Part shown: positions 41,720 through 52,356 of the stretch, piece after piece
Position numbering within the stretch: position 1 is the stretch's first letter
How the letters are laid out: every line of letters starts with the position of its first letter
Source of the DNA: Aphanomyces cochlioides
Lineage: Eukaryota > Oomycota > Saprolegniomycetes > Saprolegniales > Verrucalvaceae
Assembly (NCBI GenBank): GCA_019828595.1
Contig: JAHQRK010000013.1
Span: 1,705,501 to 1,769,500 of the forward strand
Direction of reading: 5' to 3'
Length of the DNA: 64,000 nucleotides
Position numbers and translations under genes: made by a program
Notes under the pieces: model-generated
Told to the model about the DNA's origin: nothing
Seen by the model: the letters and a program-made list of their open reading frames with translations, nothing else
Databases searched by the model: none

Positions 41720-44700
41720 GCGCGAGGCGACCTGCTGGCGCGGACTGGGTCTTCCGTTTGATCGCGGTGCCAATGCGATTGCGGAGGGCCTAGCCTCGGG
41801 CACACTTTTGTGCCAGATTGGACTGCACTCGAAGATGTTGTCCTTTGAGATACCGATGCCGGGTTTCTCAAGGATGTTGAAGGTATTGATTGATTGTGGC
41901 GCATCGGAGAATTATGCGCGGAAGGAGTCGATGAAGATGTACAAGGAAAAGTTTGAAGAAGCGGTCGCAAGTAGCGACGGTCGAGCGACGGTTAGGGTGA
42001 AGATGGCCGATGGATCGGTGGCAGAGCAGCCACGAGTATTGATAACTCTGCCCACACAAGTTGGACAGTTTTTATCGGACGAGACGTATTTCGTCATTGA
42101 TTTGGATGAGCGATGGGATCTCATCCTTGGAATGGGCTGGTTGGAGAAGCATCAGCCGACTATCAACTGGAAGTTGAAGACAATGTCCAAGTCGTTGGAC
42201 GCCAACAAGGCTGTGGGTTTGGTGAGTAATGAGCCCACACCCAATGAGACAAAGTCTCCGCGTCGAGTTACGCTCGCCGTCGAAGTCTTGGCGAACTACG
42301 ACCGCGACATTGATTTGGTGAAGACCGCTGAAGGACAGAGGCTTGCCTCAGCGGATGAAGACTGCGATGGTACGGGAGATACCATGACAAATGAAGACCA
42401 TGTCGACATCTGGGGTGTCGAGTGCGATCTGGAGAAGGCACCGCGCGATGGGTGCGCTGGATCTACGAATGACCCGACGAAGAAGAAGGACGCGACTATG
42501 TCCTGGGAAATGAAGCGTGAAAGCGATTCGAGAGCGCCGCGCGACACGGGCGCTGGGTCTATGGGTGACCCGGGAAATGTGAAGGACGAAGATATGTCCT
42601 GGGAATTGAACCGAGAAACACAATGGAATACGTGGAAGAATGCAAACAGCACGCGAGATGCGCCCTGTTTTGGAATTACAAGAGATCAACTGAACGCTCT
42701 GCGAGATCGATGCCGCCGGAAGAAGCGCCATTTCCGTTTGAATAACGTCGCCATGGTGCGCGACGTTACGCCAGAGGAACTAGTCCTCAGTCAGTGTGAC
42801 TTGGAGGAGTTGCCTCAAGTGGCTGAAGAAATTGTGAAGCTCCCAGAGATGAGCTTCACCAAGTTTGAAGAAGCTCTACGACGGCAGGAAGTCGTGAGCA
42901 TTGCGCTTATCCAAGCGGTGGAGGAGGTTGACCTCAGGTCTTCCTCAACCCTCGACTCCGACGTCGATGGATCGAAGCCCGCATCCACATATGCGGCGAC
43001 ATGGGCGTCCCTGAAGACAAACGCTTTTTACGATTTGATACGGGAATTCGAAGACATATTCCCCGAAGAAGTTCCTCAAGCCCTTCCGAAGGACAAGGGA
43101 GTGAGGCATGAGATCGACTTCATCCCTGGCACCAAATGGTGCGTGACGCGGCAGTGGCCGCTGCCCAAAGAACAAGTGGACCACATTGATGCTTTCTTCG
43201 AGAAGAGAAGACAAGCGGGGCACGTTCGCCCGAGTACGTCACCTCACTCCAGCCCTACTTTCTGTGTGAAGAAACCCACTGGAGGTTGGCGTATCGTACA
43301 CGCTTTCAACAAATTGAACGCCGCGACAATTCCGGCACAAACCCCAATCCCAAGGAAAGACGTTATCATTGATGGGATGGCGGGGTCGACTATCTTTTCC
43401 ACCATCGATCTGCGTGATGGATTTTACCAGATACTGATGCGAATCTGTGATATCCCGAAGACAGCGGTGTCGACGCCGAGCGGGATGCTCTGGGAGTGGC
43501 TTGTGATGCCACAGGGCTTGTCGAATGCCCCGGCAACATTCAACCGTTTGGTGACAGACAAGTTACGTCACCTCCGCGACTTTGCACCGTCGTATTTCGA
43601 CGACATCTATGTTCACAGTCGAGCATCGAGGGATGTCTCCGATGTGGAAGTTCATCAAGGGCACTTGCGCCCCTGTTTCAAGTCCTACGAGAAAATGGCC
43701 TGTACGCGAATCTACAGAAGTGTATGTTTGGGGTTGACGAAATCCCTGTCCTGGGGGACTTTGTCGGCATCAACGGCTGCCGAGTCGACCCTGTGAAGGT
43801 CGAAGCCGTTACGAGTTGGCCGACTCCCCAAACGGTCAGCGAATTGCGAAGTTGGCTTGGGCTAGCCACTTACCTCCACAAGTTTTCCAAGAACTTTGCG
43901 TCAATCGCACGGCCTCTGTCGGCTCTCCTTGCGAAGGACGTCCCATGGGTTTGGTCGGACGAGTGTCAGTCCGCATTTGATGGGATCAAGATGAGCTTGA
44001 TCGAAGCCCCTGTTTTGGCACTGCCGGACTTTTCACGTCCATTTTCAGTGGTTTGCGATGCCGCCATCCAAGGCATTGGTTGTTGCCTCATGCAAGAAGA
44101 TGCATCGGACATGAATCGCCCAGCATCGTATCAGTCACGACAACGGCGGGCGGCGGAACGAAACTATCCTGTTCACGATCTAGAACTATTGGCGGTCAAA
44201 TACGCCCTGGTGAAGTTCAGAATTTATCCCCTGGGCTCTAAGCCCTCGTGGTCTACACCGACCACCGTCACTCAAGTACGCCGTGAAGTCACCTCACATC
44301 TCGGAGCGCATGGCTCGATGGCTGGCTTTCTTTGCTGAGTTCAATATGACAGTCGAGTACAAACCTGGACGCGAAAATGTACTCGCGGACGCATTGTCGC
44401 GTCGTCCAATGACTGAGGAATCGTCCTCAGTCGATTTGAATCGTTTGACCCAAGTCCATTCCGACTTGTCGGATCGCATCCGTCGTGCGTATCGGATGGA
44501 TCCCTCCTTGCGTCCGATCGTCGCGAACTTTCGCTCGCACAAGCCGGACACTACTCTTTACGAACGCTACTCCATGCGCGATGGCATTTTGTTTTTCCAG
44601 CCCACGACATCGGCGTCGCCTCGCATGGTGGTCCCGTGCGACGTACAGCTCCGTGCTGACCTGGTGTCGGAACACCACGACACGCCAAGTGGAGGCCACT

Positions 44701-46232
44701 TTGGCCGTGACAAGACGTACGTCACTCTGGCGCGGCGGTTTTGGTGGCCACGTATGTACAAGACAGTGGCAAGATATGTGGCATCATGTTCTATATGCCA
44801 GAAGGTGAAGTCGTCACCGAGCATTCGCGCTCCAGCGCAGATGTTGCAAGTCCCCGAGGACGTTTGGTCCTCTGTCAGTATGGACTACATTTTTGGATTA
44901 CCCAGGGATGGTCGAGGTAACACGGGTATATGGACGTGTGTGGATCGAGCATCCAAGTTCCTGGTGGCTATACCCGTGAAGGATTCTATCACGGCGGAGC
45001 AGTCCGCGAAGCTTTTCTTTGACACGATCTACTGTCGTTTTGGATTACCCTCGTCCATCGTGTCGGACCGTGACCCTCGGTTCACCAGCAAATTTTGGAT
45101 TACTTTGTTTTCGCTGGTGGGCACCAAGCTCAATATGTCCACTTCGAACCATCCTGAGTCGGATGGTCAAACGGAACGCGCGAATCGCGTTATTGAGGAC
45201 GTTTTGCGCTGCTTTGCGCAGTCTCGACAGAAGACTTGGAGTTCTTTACTGCCCCATGTGGAGTTTGCTTACAACACTGCCACAAATGTGACGACGGGTT
45301 TCTCTCCGTTTTACGTGAACTTTCTGCGCCATCCGCGCCTTCCGTCCTCCATTGACGACGCTATTTTAAGTGGGGGAGGATATTGGGCTGCATCAACCCA
45401 CAGCGCTGGATGGGTTCCTAATACCCACGAGGACGATCCTCCGGCAAGAACGATCGCCTCAGTTGAACACTTTGTGAAGGTCCGAGAATCAATTATTCTC
45501 CAAGTTCAAGACAACATAGCCTTGGCCCAAGAGAGGCAGGCGAAATATGCCAATCAACAAGGAAGACAAAACAAAAATGCATTCAAGATTGGAGACGAAG
45601 TACTCCTACACCGCTCAGTGGTTCCAAAGGCCGTGTTAGGAAACACTAAGCTCCAGCTTCAGTGGTGGGGCCCATACCCTATTACAAAAGTGATCAGTCG
45701 AACATCCTTTCGATTGGCGCTGCCGGCCGAGTGGAACATCCACGACGTATTCTACGTGGGCAAGTTGAAGCCGTACATACCTCGGGATTCGGAGGCAGCG
45801 CAGCCAGAGCAGGTGCCGCAGATGGCACGGCCACACCACGAGCTTGGCGATCCTCTTGGGAAAGTCGATCAAGACCAGCGTCAACAAACTGAGGGAGACG
45901 CCCCGTACGGCGCAGTAGTCGCTCGACCATCGGCCCAAGCTCGAGCAGCTTCTCGACACGGGCCGACATCGCATCCACCACCGATCGAAGATTCTTTACG
46001 GAGACTTGAAGAACAGCGACCTCATATTGGGAATCGGTCATCCAATGGTCATCAAAACCACGGCGGCGTCGAGGGAGGTCGGCGACAGGCGGTCGCGGAG
46101 GTAGCTCCTCCTCGTCGCTCCAGGCGTCTTCAGGCGAAGCGGAATGGCCGCGGTGGTGCGACTGAGCACGTGAACGAGAGCGACGACTTGCATGCGAGGA
46201 CGACCGACGACGACGACTGGGAACGAGAGTGA
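41720..46232 (+). pseudogene. pol: Pol of Gypsy-2: protease, RT, RNase H, integrase (three frame breaks)
   Basis: Protease motif VLIDCGASENYARKE near 41885; Asp/Glu-rich linker with internal repeats (APRDGCAGSTNDP / APRDTGAGSMGDP); RT with PHSSPTFCVKKP, MPQGLSNAPATFNRL and YFDDIYVHS. A one-base break lies near 43665. RNase H follows (VVCDAAIQGIG, YPVHDLELLAV), with two further one-base breaks near 44247 and 44271 around VVYTDHR. The last frame (44283-46232) has RNase H tail (ENVLADALSRRP), integrase HHCC zinc domain (HHDTPSGGHFGRDKT...CSICQ), and DDE core Asp (MDYIFG), Asp (SDRDPRF), Glu (QTERAN). The GPYPITKV...YVGKLKPYIPRD C-terminal domain and an Arg-rich tail (PPRRSRRLQAKR) close it. All domains are present; the breaks look like single-base losses, mostly in T runs. 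Confidence 0.9.
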
Positions 46233-47111
46233 CCATGAGGCGACTGCGAACGAGAGCGCGAGCGCTCGTGCAAACCAGCAGGTGCTCGATGCCACGGGCC
46301 GAAGATCTCGGGTCCATATCGAGAGACCAACTACAAGAACAATGATTACAAGAAGTCAGACAAGGTCGGTTATCTCGCTGTAGCGCTGCGATCGAACTGC
46401 GAGCAACCAGCGCACAACATAGAAGTGCAATCGTGGGCCACGATGGCGAGCCTTCGCGTAGTTGGCAAGATCTTCAAGAACATGGGTATAGTCGCGTAGC
46501 TTGTTCTGGACTTGGTTGGGGTCATTGGCGAGTTTCAAAAACCACACGGCTGCGTACTCAATTGCTGTCTCGCCAAGAAGTGGAGCGACAGGGACAATTC
46601 CCTTGGGTGTGCGCACATCCCCAAGGTGATTTCGGCTTCCGCGCGTCGCTGCAAGATCCATTTAATGATGCTCCTCGATGTAGCGCTGCCAGCGCGAGTT
46701 ATCCATGACGAATGGCCGCATGGCCAGGATGATATCCAAGCAAGAGCTGGCCGCAAAGGCTAGGTTGTAGTCGCCTTTGATCAAGAGTCCACGCAAAGCC
46801 TTCAGCTTGCGCCCCAGCGCGACGAAATCCACGTGCAAGGGATATCCAGGGCCGCTCGGCGGCAGGGGACGAAAACATCCCGGCGAACCATACGCATCGC
46901 CTGCAATTCGAAGGTCAAACTCTTCGCTGGGCGCCACAGAAATCTTGGCCAAGTCAACACGGTAGCTGTCGTAGCGCGCGACAAGGTTCTTGGCGTCCCA
47001 TGCACTGGCCGGTGGAGGTCCTGAAGACATTTCACGAGAAAAGCGAAACGAGTTTTGAGAACTCGGGCTACGAGCGAGCAGGCCGTTAGCGGCGTTGTCC
47101 TTTCCCATCAA
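45830..47111 (-). pseudogene. Antisense coding region between integrase and 3' LTR of Gypsy-2
   Basis: Minus strand from ATG 47111. A 149-codon frame (MMGKDNAANGLLARSPSS... to RWQRYIEEHH) meets TAA at 46662. It continues in the same frame for 101 codons (VRTPKGIVPVAPLLGETAIEY...NKLRDYTHVLEDLANYAKARH) to 46356. Around the TAA another frame (KWILQRRAEAEITLG) bridges the two parts, so two compensating length changes are likely. Further along (46330-45830) come an Arg/Ser-rich segment (HERSRSRSQSPHGHSRSQSS) and a heptad-like helix (LQVSVKNLRSVVDAMSARVE). Overlap with the sense Pol tail begins at 46232. It looks like the decayed form of a real protein of over 400 residues; no family recognised. 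The part overlapping Pol could be a shadow frame. Confidence 0.5.
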
Positions 47112-47141
47112 GCGTCAAGTCAAACACGGCAGCTTGCGATT

Positions 47142-47155
47142 TAAGTGGGGGAGGG
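47142..47155 (+). other. Polypurine tract of Gypsy-2
   Basis: AAGTGGGGGAGGG abuts the 3' LTR start, the expected plus-strand primer position. Confidence 0.75.
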
Positions 47156-47568
47156 TGCAATGGGGCCGTTGCTAGTCAAGCCAATGAAGTCACGTCAAGA
47201 ACACGACGTGTTATGTGAGAACACCGGGTTATAAGAACCCATCGAAGGAAGATTGAAGTTGGAGCTCCGGAAGCTTCCAAGCGAGACTTACGCGACGCAA
47301 GGCGTGTACACGCGTGAGCAACGAAGCTCGGAGCGATGTGGCTCATCAAGGAAGAAGTATGCGGGTAAAGCAGCGAGTGCTTTACCATTGAAGAATGATG
47401 CGTGAGTTACGACGTCGAACGACGTGAAGATCGTTTGTTGTTAGAGCGCGGCTGCGAGTAGCGCAGCCGCCGGTTTGGAGCCGATCCTGTTAGGATAGCT
47501 CACTCTTAAATCTGCCAGCTAACAAGCTTGTGTGATCAACACTTCCTCTGCGCTCAAGCACTGTTGCA
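47156..47568 (+). repeat. 3' LTR of Gypsy-2
   Basis: 413 bp, TGCAATGG to CACTGTTGCA. Preceded directly by a purine tract and followed by the GGAAA target duplicate. Confidence 0.93.
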
Positions 47569-47997
47569 GGAAAGCTTCCAATGAAGGCAAGCCTTCCAAG
47601 CAAACATGGCCCACCGTGGGAAAAATCTTTGGTCCTTACGGTCTATTGAAGACCATGGTCTTGGCTCTCACCCGCAAGTGGGCTCAAGACCACCCTGACA
47701 TTAAGACCATGATGGTGTGTCCTGGCCACTGTGCGACGGATTTGAACAAGCATTCAGGTCCTCGCAGTCCCGTGCAAGGTGGCGTGAGCGTGGTGTTTCC
47801 CATTTTCCACCCGGACGAGACCAAGACGGGGAGATTCTACCGCGACGGTGTCGAGCATGACTTCAATGTGCCAATGCCAACTGAATTCCAATAATCTCCT
47901 TGCATACTTGCATTCCACAACAGAGACTTTGTCGTTCTATTGTGTGTTGGCTCTCATGGCATGTGAATTGCAGCATGTGAGTTGTAGCAATGCCAGC

Positions 47998-48702
47998 AGT
48001 GTGTAAGAATGGCAGATTTTATCGGCCCGCTGTTGTATGCGTAGTGTAATGTGAAGCACTTTGGCTTGGTGAAATGTCCAAGACCTGGGCGAAAATCACA
48101 GAAGTCCCCTCTTCTAACCTTTTCGTCCAAATATGTTTCAAGCGATAGACCAATCGTCCTTTGGGGCCACACAAAAAGCACAAGTTGCGTCGAGAAACAT
48201 ATATTTGTTAATGAGATAGAGAGATATCCATCCAAGGTCCTCGAAGTTGACCATGGTGCTCTAAGGTCTTGTGGTTGTTCGGAGCTTTTCGATGGAATCG
48301 ACGTCGCTTGAATTGGGGCTGCTTTGGATACCAACGTCGTGCACAATCGGTTGAGAGTTACTTGGCAAGGAGGGCGTGGCAGCTGCAAGCGCTGCGGTGA
48401 AGAAGACCCAAATGAGCTTCATGGTTGGCAAGGAAAATTGCAAAATGAGAGTCATGGAGATAATGTTCCCAGCAGACCAGTAGCTTCCATTCAACACAGT
48501 CGAGAGTTTGAAGTATCGTTTGTATCTCGACAACACTCTTTGTTCATCTGTGCGTTCTAGTTGCATCCCATCCTGATGGTTTACTGTTGGGCCTATAACT
48601 TTTTATCTAGACCATCGGCGTACGTTTAATTGTCGCGTGGTATGGTCCTTGTGCGTCTGATTGTTCCTACGTCTCTAGATCTTGGACTGTTCCGGTCGCG
48701 CA
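47998..48702 (-). repeat. Left arm of 0.7-kb inverted repeat
   Basis: Pairs with 48884-49577 in reverse complement. Identity is about 99% over the 48141-48620 part I compared closely. A 13-bp insertion near 48660 (within CTGATTGTTCCTA) is the main length difference. Spacer is 181 bp (48703-48883). No target duplication was found at the outer ends. Confidence 0.9.
48261..48422 (-). CDS. Small secreted peptide, left copy
   Basis: 53 residues: signal peptide MKLIWVFFTAALAAATPS and a Ser/Asn-rich mature part ending IEKLRTTTRP. Single short exon, or the first exon of a longer spliced gene, since the arms stay conserved 200 bp beyond the stop. The frame opens upstream to 48566, but the internal Met starts a good signal peptide. 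It differs from the right copy only at the last residue (Pro versus Thr). Function unknown. Confidence 0.45.
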   Translation of the reverse strand: MKLIWVFFTAALAAATPSLPSNSQPIVHDVGIQSSPNSSDVDSIEKLRTTTRP

Positions 48703-48883
48703 ATTTCGACGCAGCAACGCTCGTGTACGTCATGAACGATGAAGTAATTACATGGATTAAACCATGGTTTATCCGACGCTGCATTTATCCATTTATCCTG
48801 GTGAATGAATCTACATGTTGTGTTTTAAGGATATCCAAGTGAAAGGTGGATAGTGGAGTGTAGACACTGTATCGATAACGACA

Positions 48884-49577
48884 TGCGCGACCGGAACAGT
48901 CCAAGATCTAGAGACGAAGCACAAGGACCATACCACGCGACAATTAAACGTACGCCGATGGTCTAGATAAAAAGTTATAGGCCCAACAGTAAACCATCAG
49001 GAAGGGATGCAACTAGAACGCACAGATGAACAAAGAGTGTTGTCGAGATACAAACGATACTTCAAACTCTCGACTGTGTTGAATGGAAGCTACTGGTCTG
49101 CTGGGAACATTATCTCCATGACTCTCATTTTGCAATTTTCCTTGCCAACCATGAAGCTCATTTGGGTCTTCTTCACCGCAGCGCTTGCAGCTGCCACACC
49201 CTCCTTGCCAAGTAACTCTCAACCGATTGTGCACGACGTTGGTATCCAAAGCAGCCCCAATTCAAGCGACGTCGATTCCATCGAAAAGCTCCGAACAACC
49301 ACAAGAACTTAGAGCACCATGGTCAACTTCGAGGACCTTGGATGGATATCTCTCTATCTCATTAACAAATATATGTTTCTCGACGCAACTTGTGCTTTTT
49401 GTGTGGCCCCAAAGGACGATTGGTCTATCGCTTGAAACACATTTGGACGAAAGGGTTTAGAAGAGGGGACTTCTGTGATTTTCGCCCAGGTCTTGGACAT
49501 TTCACCAAGACAAAGTGCTTCACATCACACTACGCATATAACAGCGGGCCGATAAAATCTGCTTTTCTTACACACAT
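48884..49577 (+). repeat. Right arm of 0.7-kb inverted repeat
   Basis: See left arm. The outer end lies around TTTTCTTACACACATG; homology fades beyond it. Confidence 0.9.
49151..49312 (+). CDS. Small secreted peptide, right copy
   Basis: 53 residues, same as the left copy apart from a Thr terminus. Signal peptide MKLIWVFFTAALAAATPS. The two genes point away from each other, with the inverted repeat's short spacer between their promoters. Confidence 0.45.
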   Translation: MKLIWVFFTAALAAATPSLPSNSQPIVHDVGIQSSPNSSDVDSIEKLRTTTRT

Positions 49578-49891
49578 GAAAAGAGTGTGTAAGGCTTAGA
49601 GACTCGCCGGGAAAAGCTTGGACAGATTGCTGTTGCTTCTAGATGCGGATAAGACAGGAATGGGCAACGTAGGAAAATCAAAACATTTTTATTAGACACA
49701 GCTACCAAAAACTACAGCGCAGCAACAATCAATTGAAGAGGAAATCAATAGCCTCTAAATATCCTGGGAATGTTTGAAAGATCTCTCGCAAAAATATTCG
49801 GGATATTGAATTCTGTCCCGGTGGACTGGTGTGACCCTAACCACAACCAAAATCCACTGTCTCATTTTTCAATTTGCAATCTCTGTCCACC

Positions 49892-50616
49892 TTGGCCCCT
49901 GAACCTCAAGTCTACTTCGTCACCGGCGCAAACAAGGAACTGGATCGTTTCCGCAACGTTGGCCTAGTTGTGGGTGCCATCGTAGCATTGCCTCCGTATT
50001 TTCTCGGAGCGTTTGGGCGAAAAATGCCCGGCACGCGCTCCCTCGACAATGACAAGGCAGCGATTGCCAAGATGCAACAAGCCAACTCGTCCTTCCCACA
50101 CAAGAACACCCACCCAATCGAATTCGACGTGTCGAAATCCAACTCGATCCACGCGGCTGTCGAGTACAGCAAGACGAAGTACGGCACGCTCCACATGTTC
50201 ATCAACAATGTTGGTATTTTGGGCCAAACTGAAGGCGCGGACGCTTGTTTCCACGTGAATGTGTTTGGCGTCCATGAAGCACTCTCGGCGTTTCGTCTGA
50301 TCATGTTAAGCTCTGTTTGATCTTGTGGTGCGCTGACTGTGCTTTCAAGGTCCCCAACCAGTCGATCAACATTGTGGTTACGGCGGAAGGTGGCGCTTGG
50401 TCGACGTCGGCCACGTCTTCTGTTTGACATCCCAACTGTGCTGCCTACAGATTGACGTCGCATGCTGGTCTTTGCAGCCCCATGCAAGGCGGAGAAAGCA
50501 TTGTCTATCTTATCTTTCACCCAGAGGAGACGAAGACGGGTGGATTCAATCACCATGGTGTCGAGTATGGATCTAATGTGCCACAACCACAATTCCTCTC
50601 ATGGTCCCCTCACTAA
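49892..50616 (+). pseudogene. Short-chain dehydrogenase/reductase, copy SDR-D (decayed)
   Basis: The start codon is TTG (APEPQVYFVTGANK), the first intron donor is lost (GAACTG in place of GT), the region equivalent to GIGYEVVRILSE is scrambled, and the second intron donor reads TT instead of GT after LIM. Most of exon 3 between GAWSTS and TSHAG is deleted. Surviving blocks include GTRSLDNDKAAIAKMQQANSSF, FINNVGIL (NNAG changed to NNVG) and HPEETKTGG. No 27-nt palindrome upstream. Clear pseudogene, closest to SDR-E. Confidence 0.9.
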
Positions 50617-50807
50617 GGTCGAGTTTATAGCGCTTTAAGCCCAGTAATACATGGATTTCCCCTTACATCGCAGATGAGTGATCTCTATCTTCGCACGAGT
50701 CCCTCGTACAGTATCCTCGTATGCATAAAAACCCAGCAGCAATTAAAACCTTTAAACCTAAAAACCTGAATAAACCTGTTGAGGATAAAAACCTGAATGA
50801 TGTTCAT

Positions 50808-50834
50808 GATTGCGGTGGACAACTATTCGCAATC
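50808..50834 (+). promoter_or_regulatory. 27-nt palindromic element upstream of SDR-E
   Basis: GATTGCGGT, spacer, TTCGCAATC; ends 56 bp before the SDR-E ATG. Core arms GATTGCG/CGCAATC are perfect. Confidence 0.6.
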
Positions 50835-50890
50835 GTCGAGATGCTTCCAACGGACCGTTCGTCGCATGAACCATTTCTCAACTTGCTTCG

Positions 50891-51826
50891 ATGGCTCCAT
50901 TGGTCTATTTGGTTACGGGGGCGAACAAGGTATCGGCTCTTTCACACTAGTTTGATTTCGCATTGACCAACTAGGGCATCGGCTACGAAGTGGCACGGAT
51001 TTTGTCCGAGCGCGTGGGTGATCATGCTGTTGTCCTACTTGGAACTCGTTCGGTAGAGAATGGCAAAGCTGCACTTGCCAAGATGAAGCAAGCCAATCCT
51101 TCGTTCAACTATGCCAATGTTGAGCTGCTCGAGTTTGACGTGTCCAAGTCAAACTCAATCCAAGCTGCGGTTGAGTACATCAAATCGACCTACGGCACTC
51201 TCCACGTCTTCATCAACAACGCTGGCATTTCAGGACAAACTGAGGGCGCGGATGCTTGTTTCCACGTGAATGTGTTTGGCGTGCATGATGCTCTTGCGGC
51301 TTTTCATCCGATCATAGTAAGCTCGGTATGAATTTGTAGTGTAGCTGACTCTGCTTTCAAGGTCCCCAACGAATCGATCAATATTGTGGTCGCATCAGAA
51401 GTTGGGGCTTGGTCCACTTCTTCTTTGTCTCCTGAGCTACAAGAACTCTTGGCCGACTACAACTCAATTGATATTCCAATGGTGCGCAGTCTCGTCGAGG
51501 ACTGGGCTGCAGCGGCTTCTGGAAAGCCATCCAAGTATTCGTGGCCTGCCGTGGCGAAGACATTTGGTTCGTACGGTGTCTCCAAGGCCTTGGTCTTGGC
51601 TGTGACTCGCAAGTGGGCTGATGACCACCCTGAAGTGAAGACCATGATGGTGTGTCCTGGTTATTGTGCGACGGATTTGACGTCGCATGCTGGCCCTCGC
51701 AGCCCCGTTCAAGGCGGCGAAAGCGTTGTTTATCCCATCTTTCACCCCGACGAGACGAAGACGGGTGGATTCTACCGCGATGGCATTGAGCACAGCTTTA
51801 ATGTACCAATGCCACAACACCACTAA
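50891..51826 (+). CDS. Short-chain dehydrogenase/reductase, copy SDR-E (intact)
   Basis: Exons 50891-50929, 50975-51316 and 51362-51826; introns of 45 bp with GT-AG ends. 281 residues. TGANKGIGYE (cofactor), FINNAGISG (NNAG), VVASEVGAWS with Ser candidates, YGVSK in FGSYGVSKALVLAV (catalytic Tyr/Lys), then VCPGYCATDLTSHAGPRSPVQGG. All active-site elements are present, so the best candidate for a functional enzyme in the cluster along with SDR-B. Carbonyl-reductase-like; substrate unknown. SDR-D and SDR-F flank it in the same orientation (tandem). Confidence 0.9.
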
Positions 51827-52266
51827 AGCTGAACAAGCTTTGACAGGCACATAACGCGCTTTTAATGCATATCTGTGATTGATCCTTTCGGACATTCTCT
51901 CGCAGTCGAGAAGAAACTCGACGATTTGAGTAAGTTTTAGTGTGAACTTTTTATCCTGTGCTTGAGACCTCAGGACAACATCCTACATTGTACAGTTGTA
52001 GCACAGCTGAGGTCATCATGCTGCGCGTGGTCTCTTTCACGGATTTTGCGGGTTTGTAAGGGGGATCGAAATAGTTGATTCTATCGACTATGGCTCCTTC
52101 GACGACCACAGCTGCAGACTGATTATCTTGGAGCCTGCTGACTGTCCAGCTTCAGCCCTTTGCTCGTGCTGATGGATGCACACGATCTGACACATCGATT
52201 GAGTAATTCAGTCAGCGAGAAACTGTTGCTGAGTGCTTGCTAGTAGTCCCTCTGAATGACAGTCAA

Positions 52267-52293
52267 GATTGCGTTGAAATGCTTTTCGTCATC
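52267..52293 (+). promoter_or_regulatory. 27-nt element upstream of SDR-F (degenerate right arm)
   Basis: GATTGCGTT, 9-nt spacer, TTCGTCATC; ends 63 bp before the SDR-F ATG. The left arm is conserved and the right arm has changes, but position and length agree. Confidence 0.4.
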
Positions 52294-52356
52294 GTTGCCC
52301 TACCCACATCCAGGTCGTGTGCACAATTGAGATTTATCATTTTACAATTTTCTGTC

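Larger units (their letters stand above)
40071..47568 (+). mobile_element. Complete Ty3/Gypsy LTR retrotransposon (Gypsy-2) in SDR-C
   Basis: 7498 bp. LTRs at 40071-40480 and 47156-47568 begin TGCAA, and the 3' copy ends TTGCA. Direct GGAAA duplications flank the element (40066-40070 and 47569-47573). Internal order is primer site, gag, protease, RT, RNase H, integrase, then a 0.9-kb region with antisense coding potential, polypurine tract and 3' LTR. LTRs differ at only a handful of positions plus small indels (about 98-99% identical), implying a young insertion. The internal frames nevertheless contain several one-base breaks. Confidence 0.95.
39454..47894 (+). pseudogene. Short-chain dehydrogenase/reductase, copy SDR-C, split by Gypsy-2
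   Basis: Exons 39454-39492, 39536-39877 and 39924-40070, the last continuing at 47574-47894 after the retroelement. Removing the element plus one GGAAA copy gives exon 3 of 468 nt in frame (VPSQSINIVVAS to PMPTEFQ), so the gene is otherwise intact with YGLLK in place of YGxSK. The residue after TGANK is Asp (DIGYE) rather than Gly, which breaks TGxxxGxG in the same way as in SDR-A. NNAG is present (ALINNAGIT). Very close relative of SDR-A in an inverted duplicated segment. Probably non-functional unless the element is spliced out. Confidence 0.9.
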
